Assembly: GCA_031259185.1 (NCBI GenBank)
Contig: JAIRLV010000190.1
Location: forward strand, 1-5,100
Length of the DNA stretch: 5,100 bases
Direction: 5' to 3'
From: Elusimicrobiota bacterium
Lineage (GTDB): Bacteria; RUG730
Position numbers and translations under genes: made by a program. The first letter of the stretch is position 1. Every line of letters starts with the position of its first letter. The notes under the pieces are model-generated. The model was not told the DNA's origin, made no database searches, and worked only from the letters and a program-made list of their open reading frames with translations. This document shows, piece after piece, positions 1 to 5,075 of this stretch.

Positions 1-1
1 G

Positions 2-73
2 AATATAGGCGATTTTTTAGAAAAGGCTAAAAATTTATCAAAGGAGAAAAATAAAAAATTAAAGATCATTTTT
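2..73 (+). other. Open in-frame leader continuous with fmt (upstream gene end or true fmt N-terminus)
   Basis: The fmt frame stays open upstream of its first ATG to the edge of the window, with no stop and no ATG, GTG or TTG. The last codons (59-73) read L-K-I-I-F and run into M-G-T-P-D. Fmt proteins normally begin with a lysine- or arginine-rich start and then IIF.GTPDFA, so this stretch encodes the first beta strand of the Fmt fold. The preceding codons (2-58) read NIGDFLEKAKNLSKEKNKK, a lysine-rich linker-like sequence. The other two + frames have stops at 6-8 and 28-30, so this frame is the only plausible coding one here. It could be the end of an upstream gene fused in frame to fmt (def often precedes fmt), or an fmt start at a rare codon. 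An AAGGAG at 41-46 looks like a Shine-Dalgarno but has no standard in-frame start at normal spacing. Confidence 0.55.
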
Positions 74-1006
74 ATGGGGACGCCGGATATTGCAATTCCG
101 TTTTTGCAGCATTTAATATTTTTTGAAAATGTTATTGGCGTTTTTACGGCTCCTGACATGCCAGCGGGTAGACATATGAAAATAAGAGAATCTTCTATAA
201 AAAAAATGGCGAAAATGTATGGGCTTAATGTATTTCAACCATATTCATTAAAAGATGAAAAAGTTACTAGGACAATAAAAGCATTGAAACCGGACTTGAT
301 AGTAGTGGTAGCATATGGTTATATAATACCAGAAGAAATTATAAATATACCGACATATAAAGTTATAAATATTCATTTTTCACTTTTGCCAAAATATAGA
401 GGAGCCGCGCCAATAAATTGGGCGCTAATGAATGGGGAAATGGAAACAGGAGTATCTAGTTTTTTCATGACAAAAAAATTGGATGCGGGAGATATAATTT
501 ATCAGAAAAAAATAAAAATTTTTGATGAATATAATTCTGAAACTCTATCGGCTAAATTGGTATATTTGGGATTAGAAGTTTTGAATGAAACTATTGGACT
601 AATTCAAAATTTTAATTTTGTACCACAAAAACAGAATCAAGAAGAAGTTTCTGTAGCTCCAAAATTGAAAAAAATAGATGGTAAAGTTGACTGGAATAGT
701 AAAAATACTGATATTTATAATAGAATCCGAGGACTTGTAAAATGGCCGGGGTCATATTCTGGTATTTATAGTGGAGAAGAACTAAAAATCTTAAAATTAT
801 TTGACCCAAAACTTCAATATATTGAAGAATCCGGAAATATCCCTGGAGAAATTTTGGATATTTGCAAAGAAAGAGGACTTTTAATAAAATGTGGGCATGG
901 AGCGATTTGGATTCAAAGAATTCAATTAGACGGGCACAAAATTATTCATGGATATGATTTTTTTATTGGTAGAAAAATTCAAAAAGGGGATATTTTAGAA
1001 AGTTAA
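74..1006 (+). CDS. fmt: Methionyl-tRNA formyltransferase
   Basis: Cytoplasmic enzyme that transfers the formyl group of 10-formyltetrahydrofolate to the amino group of Met-tRNA(fMet). From the first ATG the product is 310 residues, close to the usual 310-320. MGTPD at residues 1-5 is the start of the formyltransferase Rossmann domain, and PAGR follows at 30-33. The active-site block NIHFSLLPKYRGAAPI spans about 99-114, with N99 and H101 corresponding to the catalytic Asn and His, and D137 (in KKLDAGD) to the catalytic Asp. The C-terminal tRNA-binding domain is present from about 200, with KIDGKVDW and IRGLVKWPGSY. This ATG lacks the first beta strand (KIIF), which is encoded just upstream, and no Shine-Dalgarno sits at proper distance. 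The true start is therefore probably upstream or the protein is fused to the preceding gene. DUF116 follows after 58 bp in the same direction. Confidence 0.93.
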   Translation: MGTPDIAIPFLQHLIFFENVIGVFTAPDMPAGRHMKIRESSIKKMAKMYGLNVFQPYSLKDEKVTRTIKALKPDLIVVVAYGYIIPEEIINIPTYKVINIHFSLLPKYRGAAPINWALMNGEMETGVSSFFMTKKLDAGDIIYQKKIKIFDEYNSETLSAKLVYLGLEVLNETIGLIQNFNFVPQKQNQEEVSVAPKLKKIDGKVDWNSKNTDIYNRIRGLVKWPGSYSGIYSGEELKILKLFDPKLQYIEESGNIPGEILDICKERGLLIKCGHGAIWIQRIQLDGHKIIHGYDFFIGRKIQKGDILES

Positions 1007-1064
1007 AATTAAAAAAATTTATTTTATAGCAAGAATTTAGATCAAAAATTATTAGGATAACAAA

Positions 1065-1610
1065 ATGAAGCTTTTGAGATTTTTTTTTATAGAGTTTTTT
1101 TATATTTCGTCAATAATTATTGGTTCAATATCATCACAATTAAAGTTGAAAATTAGAAAAATATTCATTGAAATAAATAATTTTTATACATTGAAAAAGT
1201 ATAAAAAAATGAAAAATAAATTAGATACTGGGAAAGATAAAATTTTAATTTTATTGCCACATTGTCTACAGAGTAGTTTGTGCCCATATAAAATAACTTT
1301 TGATGTAAATAATTGTAAAATGTGCGGGAAATGTATAATTTCATCATTCATTAAAATCTCAAAAGATAAAAATTTATATATAAAAGTTGCAAATGGCGGA
1401 ACATTAGCCAGAAAAGCAATAAAAGATGTTAATCCAGATATAACTTTGGCAGTTGCCTGTGAAAGAGATTTAGTGAGTGGGATTTATGATGCTTATCCGC
1501 ATTTTATTTATGGGATCTTGAATTCTAGACCTAATGGAGATTGCATGGATACGAGCGTTGATATTAAAGAGATTGAAAAATTTATATATCAATTAAAAAT
1601 TATAGAGTAA
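1065..1610 (+). CDS. DUF116-family cysteine-rich membrane-anchored protein
   Basis: A 181-residue protein recognised as DUF116 (PF01976 from memory), whose function is not established. Residues 5-25 form a hydrophobic segment, probably a membrane anchor, followed by a lysine-rich stretch to about 60. The soluble part carries the family blocks: LLPHCLQ (63-69), C73-P, a C84-x2-C87-x2-C90 cluster, ACERDL (131-136) and RPNGDC (155-160). The seven cysteines (67, 73, 84, 87, 90, 132, 160) suggest metal or iron-sulfur binding; that is inference. The start is supported by AGGA at 1054-1057, seven bases before the ATG. It lies 58 bp after fmt and 32 bp before the SPL-family gene, so the three probably share a transcript. 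Family members are often somewhat longer, but every conserved block I know is present. Confidence 0.85.
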   Translation: MKLLRFFFIEFFYISSIIIGSISSQLKLKIRKIFIEINNFYTLKKYKKMKNKLDTGKDKILILLPHCLQSSLCPYKITFDVNNCKMCGKCIISSFIKISKDKNLYIKVANGGTLARKAIKDVNPDITLAVACERDLVSGIYDAYPHFIYGILNSRPNGDCMDTSVDIKEIEKFIYQLKIIE

Positions 1611-1642
1611 TTAAAATCGCAATATTAACAAGTTGATTTATA

Positions 1643-2794
1643 ATGAATATACAAAAGGTTTATATAAAAAATACTTTAAAAAATAATAAAAAAATTCTAG
1701 AATTTTTATCTAATATAAAATATAAAAATGAATTAGAAGTAATTTATTTTGACGAAGATATAAAAAATTTAATTGAAAAGTTTAGTTTAAAGATAAGTCT
1801 ACAAAGAGATATAAAATCACAGAAAAATATAAAGTCATTGATTTTTGACGAACAAAAAGGTAAATTTATAAAAAAGTGTCCATGCACTCCACATTATTTA
1901 GGTTGTGAATATTACGTTGTAGAACTTTCAGTTGGTTGTCTGTATGATTGCAGTTATTGTTATTTGCAAGAATATCAAAATTTAGCAGCAATGACTTTTT
2001 ATTTAAATTTTGATAAATTATTTTTAGAGTTTGATGAACTTTTAACAGAAAATCCAAAAAAATTATATAGAATTGGTTTTGGAGAATATGCCGATTCTTT
2101 ATTTTTGGATAATTCAATGAATTATACATATGAAATAAGTACGTATTTAGCAAAAGTGAAAAAATATAAAAATTATTTGATTGAATATAAAACAAAAAGT
2201 AATAATGTCGAAAATTTGTTAAAATATGAACCAAGTGGAAAAGAAGTAATTGGTTGGTCAATAAATGCATTAAAAATTTCCAAAAATGAAGAAAAGAATG
2301 CTGCTAATTTTTTTGAAAGACTTATTGCAATGAAAAAATGTATTGAAAAAGGATATTTTGTAGCTATTCATTTTGATCCAATAATTATCTATGAAAATGC
2401 TGCTATAGATTATAAATTTGTTATAGATAAAATTTACGAAAAAATTGATAAAAATAAAATTATTTGGATAAGTATTGGAAGTTTGAGGTTTAATCCAAAG
2501 CTAAAACCAATTATAGAATATAGACATCCTACAAGTAATATAATTTATGGAGAATTTGTAAAAGGGCTTGATAATAAAATAAGGTATTTTAAGGAAAATA
2601 GAATCAAAATTTATAAAAAAATAATTAAATTTTTGAAAAATAATGACGAAAACGTTTTTATATATTTTTGTATGGAAGATAATGAAATTTGGGATAAAGT
2701 TTTAGGATTAAAAATAAAAGAAAATAATGATATTCATAAATTATTTTGTAAAAGATTACAATTTTTAACTAATTCAAGAGAAACTTTTGAATAA
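1643..2794 (+). CDS. SPL-family radical SAM protein
   Basis: A 383-residue protein related to spore photoproduct lyase. C99, C103 and C106 in CLYDCSYC form the CX3CX2C motif that binds the SAM-cleaving 4Fe-4S cluster. An upstream C-P-C with PHYLGCEYYVVELSVG (79-98) matches the lead-in seen in SPL relatives. Later blocks are RIGFGEYADSL (143-153), YKTKSNNVENLL (182-193), VIGWSIN (202-208), GYFVAIHFDPI (237-247) and YFCMEDNEIW (341-350). From a remembered alignment, the catalytic hydrogen-donor Cys141 of Bacillus SplB falls at Glu148 here. This is thus likely one of the uncharacterised SPL-like proteins of non-spore formers, not a thymine-dimer repair enzyme. No clear Shine-Dalgarno precedes the ATG, but there is no better start and the upstream gap is only 32 bp. 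The substrate is unknown. Confidence 0.85.
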   Translation: MNIQKVYIKNTLKNNKKILEFLSNIKYKNELEVIYFDEDIKNLIEKFSLKISLQRDIKSQKNIKSLIFDEQKGKFIKKCPCTPHYLGCEYYVVELSVGCLYDCSYCYLQEYQNLAAMTFYLNFDKLFLEFDELLTENPKKLYRIGFGEYADSLFLDNSMNYTYEISTYLAKVKKYKNYLIEYKTKSNNVENLLKYEPSGKEVIGWSINALKISKNEEKNAANFFERLIAMKKCIEKGYFVAIHFDPIIIYENAAIDYKFVIDKIYEKIDKNKIIWISIGSLRFNPKLKPIIEYRHPTSNIIYGEFVKGLDNKIRYFKENRIKIYKKIIKFLKNNDENVFIYFCMEDNEIWDKVLGLKIKENNDIHKLFCKRLQFLTNSRETFE

Positions 2795-2818
2795 TCTTTT
2801 GGCTACTCTAATACATAA

Positions 2819-2841
2819 TTTTCTGATTTGAAAAGTTTTTT
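2819..2841 (+). terminator. Possible weak intrinsic terminator after the SPL-family gene
   Basis: TTTTC at 2819-2823 pairs with GAAAA at 2830-2834 around a six-base loop, followed by G and six T residues (2836-2841). The stem has only five pairs, one of them G-C, so it would be a weak terminator. Its position 25 bp after the stop codon and before the regulated importer promoter region is suitable. Confidence 0.3.
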
Positions 2842-2869
2842 ACCAATTGATCTCAAGTAAAAAAAATAG

Positions 2870-2886
2870 TTTTTGATTATCAAAAA
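2870..2886. promoter_or_regulatory. Perfect 17-bp palindrome, possible secondary operator
   Basis: TTTTTGAT-T-ATCAAAAA is a perfect inverted repeat around T2878. Its core GAT-T-ATC resembles GAT-A-ATC at the centre of the Fur box 29 bp downstream (centre 2907). It could be a second, weaker regulator site or a weak hairpin. No T tract follows, so a terminator role is unlikely. Confidence 0.3.
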
Positions 2887-2891
2887 TAGAC

Positions 2892-2922
2892 AATAATAAT
2901 AATGATAATCGTTATTATTATT
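2892..2922. promoter_or_regulatory. Fur box (iron-responsive operator) in an extended palindrome
   Basis: The 19 bp at 2898-2916, AATAATGATAATCGTTATT, match the classical Fur box GATAATGATAATCATTATC at 16 of 19 positions (mismatches at 1, 14 and 19). The symmetry extends to 31 bp (2892-2922), centred on A2907, with only one non-complementary pair. A TATAAA at 2923-2928 directly follows and could be a -10 box whose upstream spacer the operator covers. The site is 98 bp upstream of a FecCD-type permease, which is the expected context for Fur repression under iron sufficiency. That Fur binds here is inferred from motif and context; a close Fur-family relative could bind similar sites. Confidence 0.8.
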
Positions 2923-2948
2923 TATAAAAATATAAATTCAATAATGAA

Positions 2949-2979
2949 TTGACGGCTAAAATAAAAATGAAAATATATT
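2949..2979 (+). promoter_or_regulatory. Candidate promoter for the metal-chelate importer
   Basis: TTGACG at 2949-2954 matches the -35 consensus at five of six bases, and TATATT at 2974-2979 matches the -10 at five of six. The 19-bp spacing is longer than ideal. It lies 32 bp downstream of the Fur palindrome. The alternative promoter is the TATAAA at 2923-2928, which fits Fur control better but has no good -35. In such AT-rich DNA either may be chance. Confidence 0.35.
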
Positions 2980-3014
2980 TAGAATTTACTTAATATATTT
3001 TATATAGGTTAAAC

Positions 3015-4004
3015 ATGAAAATTATAAACAAAAATTTTTTATTAAAAAATATAAATGTAATAATAATCTTTTTAATTTTTGTATTGGTAGTTTTATGTCT
3101 ATTTACAAGACTTGAAGGAGATTTTTTCAATTTTAACAATTTTTACAATTTTTTTGAGTTATCGCCAATATTAAAACAAATAATTTTAGAAAGCAGATTG
3201 CCACGTATAATTCTTGCGCTGATTGTCGGCGCGAGTCTTTCTACGAGCGGGGTTGTCTTTCAGGGTATTTTGAGAAATCCTTTAGCTGAATCTTATACTC
3301 TTGGAATTTCAGGAAGCGTAGTTTTGTTTGTAAATTTATTAATGATAATGAATCAAAATTCAAAGTTTCTATTTATTTACACTATTTTACTCGGGGTTGT
3401 TTTTAGTATATCCATCATTTATTCTGTTTTTATTAGAAAAAAATATTCTATATCACAAGTTTTGTTGATTGGAATTTTAATAAATATTATAAGTTTATCA
3501 ATAGTAGAATTTTACTCAAAAATTTATATGACAAAATCAGGTTTGATTGGAAGTTTGGATGGAAATATTGATATTTTATTTTATTTTTTGTCATTTATTG
3601 TGATTTTTGCAATTTATTTTTGCTATAAAAAAGGCGACATAATTGATATTTTAAGTTTAGGTGAAGTTCATGCAAGATTTTTGGGCATAAATGTAAAACT
3701 TGAAGAAAGCATTTTATTTTTATTAGCATCTTTTATTGCTAGTGTTTCTATAGCTTATACAGGGATAATAGGATTTGTCGGACTCGTAATTCCATATATT
3801 GTCCGCAATTTCACTAAACAAAAAACAAAATTTGTGATTTTTACAAGCGCACTATTCGGAGCATTATATTTGATTTTGGCAGATTTTATTGCAAAAAATC
3901 TATTTTATCCAATAGAAATTCCAGTTGGAATAATTACAAATTTTATTGGTGGAATATTCTTTATATATTTCATTTTTCAAAATGGAGTTTATAATTATGA
4001 ATGA
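3015..4004 (+). CDS. FecCD-family ABC permease for iron-siderophore, heme or cobalamin
   Basis: A 329-residue inner-membrane permease, typical length for the BtuC/FecCD/FhuB family, which forms the dimeric channel of type II ABC importers. Residues 13-32 are the first membrane segment. The hallmark block SRLPRIILALIVGASLSTSG starts at residue 60 and continues through QGILRNPLAESYTLGISG (83-100). GEVHARFLGIN (216-226) is the region that contacts the ATPase. GIIGFVGLVIPYIVR (250-264) and ADFIAKNLFYPIEIPVGIIT (289-308) are the conserved C-terminal blocks. Hydrophobic segments fit about ten membrane helices. A weak AGG at 3006-3008 lies six bases before the ATG. The next gene, its ATPase, overlaps by 8 bp. 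The upstream Fur box points to an iron compound (ferric siderophore or heme); the family alone does not exclude cobalamin. No substrate-binding protein gene is adjacent. Codons 63-85 are GC-richer than the rest. Confidence 0.92.
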   Translation: MKIINKNFLLKNINVIIIFLIFVLVVLCLFTRLEGDFFNFNNFYNFFELSPILKQIILESRLPRIILALIVGASLSTSGVVFQGILRNPLAESYTLGISGSVVLFVNLLMIMNQNSKFLFIYTILLGVVFSISIIYSVFIRKKYSISQVLLIGILINIISLSIVEFYSKIYMTKSGLIGSLDGNIDILFYFLSFIVIFAIYFCYKKGDIIDILSLGEVHARFLGINVKLEESILFLLASFIASVSIAYTGIIGFVGLVIPYIVRNFTKQKTKFVIFTSALFGALYLILADFIAKNLFYPIEIPVGIITNFIGGIFFIYFIFQNGVYNYE

Positions 4005-4806
4005 TAATGTAAAAATAAAATTAGAAAACTTGTCGGCAAGCTATGACAAAATCAATGTTTTAAAAAATATCAATTTTGATATAAAAGATAAAGATTTTAT
4101 TGCTTTAGTCGGCCGAAATGGCTCTGGAAAAACTAGTATCATAAATGCTATTTTTGGACTTTGTAAAATAAATTCTGGAAAAATATTTTATAATTTTGAA
4201 AAAGTATATGATTCTGTGAATTCAATTTTTGATGATATTTCTGTTGTCCCTCAAAAAGTTAATTTTTTATATAATTTTTGTATAAATGATTTCATAGAAT
4301 TTGGATTATTAAATTTTTTGAATAAACTGAAAATTAAAAAATCTGATAAAAAGCAAAAAGAATTAAAAGAAATTATGGATTATAAAGAAAAAATTTTCCA
4401 AATTCTTGATGTAAATAAATTGTTAAATAAAAAAGTAAATGAAATTTCCAGCGGACAATTAAAGAGGGTATTAATAGCTCAAAGTTTAGTAAAAAAGCCA
4501 AAAATTTTATTTTTAGATGAATGTTTAGCGAATCTTGATTTGAAATTTCAATTTGAGGTTTTGAGGCTTTTAAAAGAGATTAATTTAGGTGGGACAATAA
4601 TTGTTATGATATTAAGCAATTTAAATTTAGTCTATAATTTTTTTGAAAAAATTATATTTATAAAAAATGGAGAAATTGTTGATGTATTTGAAAAAATTAA
4701 TAGATTAGAAGAAGTTAGTGCATTTAGACAGGAAAAAGCGATTTTTTTTAAAATTATCCAACAAACTTTTGAATTAAATGAAAAGGATTTTGGCTCATTT
4801 TTTTAA
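3997..4806 (+). CDS. FecE/BtuD-type ABC transporter ATPase with altered switch loop
   Basis: The 269-residue cytoplasmic ATPase partner of the permease. I chose the ATG at 3997 over an in-frame ATG at 3946 because GGAG (3984-3987) is nine bases upstream and the protein then starts normally (MNDNVKIKLENLSASYD). The result is an 8-bp overlap with the permease stop, which suggests translational coupling. Motifs: Walker A GRNGSGKT (39-46), Q-loop VVPQK with Q86, signature ISSGQ (150-154), Walker B ILFLDE (170-175), D-loop ANLD (178-181). The switch region, usually LHDLNLA, reads LSNLNLV, so the conserved histidine is Ser207 and the following Asp is Asn208. The remaining motifs are intact, so reduced or altered ATP hydrolysis is possible. 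Expected role: powering uptake of an iron chelate or similar ligand. No more genes of the operon follow before the mobile element. Confidence 0.9.
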   Translation: MNDNVKIKLENLSASYDKINVLKNINFDIKDKDFIALVGRNGSGKTSIINAIFGLCKINSGKIFYNFEKVYDSVNSIFDDISVVPQKVNFLYNFCINDFIEFGLLNFLNKLKIKKSDKKQKELKEIMDYKEKIFQILDVNKLLNKKVNEISSGQLKRVLIAQSLVKKPKILFLDECLANLDLKFQFEVLRLLKEINLGGTIIVMILSNLNLVYNFFEKIIFIKNGEIVDVFEKINRLEEVSAFRQEKAIFFKIIQQTFELNEKDFGSFF

Positions 4807-4892
4807 AGTAAAAAATATTATCGTTGATTTTCTTTTTCAAAGAAACAAAATATTCTTATATATTAAATGTAAGCAAACAAAATAAAATAATA

Positions 4893-4898
4893 TATAAT
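4893..4898 (+). promoter_or_regulatory. TATAAT -10 box for the structured RNA
   Basis: A perfect -10 consensus places the transcription start near 4904-4908, just before the first stem of the RNA. The corresponding -35 position (4870-4875, TAAGCA) is poor. In circular IS110-type intermediates a better -35 can be supplied by the abutted right end, but that end is not in the window. Confidence 0.5.
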
Positions 4899-4904
4899 AG
4901 AACG

Positions 4905-5070
4905 TAAAATAAAAGGCTGAGAGTTTACTTCTCAGAAGAACTACGAGCTCGTTTTGTTTCTTGATTTCTTTTGAAATCGCTAGAAAGATTGTGCCGCAGT
5001 TCTTTTCATATCTAAATCGAACTCTCTTTTGAGCTAAAAGTTTTACCTTTTATGCTCGCATATAAGGAGG
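4905..5070 (+). ncRNA. Putative IS110 bridge RNA (target-binding and donor-binding loops)
   Basis: Pairings read directly from the sequence are as follows. A 5' hairpin: CTGAGA 4917-4922 with TCTCAG 4930-4935. Module one: 4936-4942 with 4998-5004 (seven pairs), an A-C mismatch, then 4944-4945 with 4995-4996. Inside it, TTTCT 4957-4961 pairs with AGAAA 4982-4986 and GATTTC 4963-4968 with GAAATC 4973-4978 around TTTT. Module two: a weak outer stem ATAT 5008-5011 with 5060-5063, enclosing GAGCTAAAAG 5031-5040 paired with 5047-5057 (one bulged T). A 5' hairpin followed by two stem-loop modules with asymmetric internal loops is the architecture known for IS621 bridge RNA, and the position just upstream of the recombinase ATG also fits. 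Guide assignment: LTG ends in CU at 4960-4961 and RTG is GCUAG 4979-4983; RDG lies near 5058-5066. The assignments are by analogy. An unrelated cis-regulatory leader is the main alternative. Confidence 0.55.
5064..5070 (+). promoter_or_regulatory. Strong Shine-Dalgarno AAGGAGG overlapping the RNA 3' end
   Basis: AAGGAGG lies five bases before the ATG at 5076 and is a near-full complement of the 16S 3' end, much stronger than any other ribosome site in the window. Part of it (5064-5066) overlaps the ATATAAG segment proposed as the right donor guide, so guide function and translation initiation share nucleotides. Confidence 0.8.
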
Positions 5071-5075
5071 ATTGT

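Larger units (their letters stand above)
4807..5075 (+). other. Gene-free interval holding the mobile-element left end and structured RNA
   Basis: No open frame of note lies between the ATPase stop and the ATG at 5076. The first part (4807-4854) is plain AT-rich sequence with one weak imperfect hairpin (4827-4851). From about 4855 I place the left end of an insertion element, then a TATAAT box and the structured RNA, annotated separately. Confidence 0.7.

Noticed and set aside
1866-2270. Minus-strand open frame of 134 codons within the SPL-family gene, and shorter ones at 612-809 and 1165-1347
   Set aside because: Each lies wholly inside a well-supported + strand gene, and the translations show no recognisable domain; they look like chance antisense frames.
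1643-2794. Naming the radical SAM gene splB
   Set aside because: The family match is good, but the catalytic cysteine position seems to be Glu and nothing here suggests a spore former.
2892-2922. The 31-bp palindrome as a terminator hairpin
   Set aside because: It is nearly all A-T, lacks a following T tract, and matches a Fur box at 16 of 19 core positions upstream of an iron-type importer.
3946-3996. Longer start for the ABC ATPase at the ATG at 3946
   Set aside because: It adds 17 residues unlike the family and lies deep inside the permease gene; the ATG at 3997 has a well-spaced GGAG.
4827-4851. Hairpin as an intrinsic terminator for the importer operon
   Set aside because: The stem is almost all A-T with a C-C mismatch in the middle, and no T tract follows (TATTCTTATA).
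4914-4925. AGGCTGAGAG resembles the CUGAGA element of a TPP riboswitch
   Set aside because: The other conserved TPP parts (ACCUGAUCUGG, the later GCGUAGGGA segment) are absent, and CTGAGA here is one arm of a simple hairpin.
4990-5003. TGTGCCGCAG as a T-box leader core
   Set aside because: The T-box core is UGGNACCGCG. The match is poor, no terminator/antiterminator follows, and the segment is the 3' arm of the first module stem.
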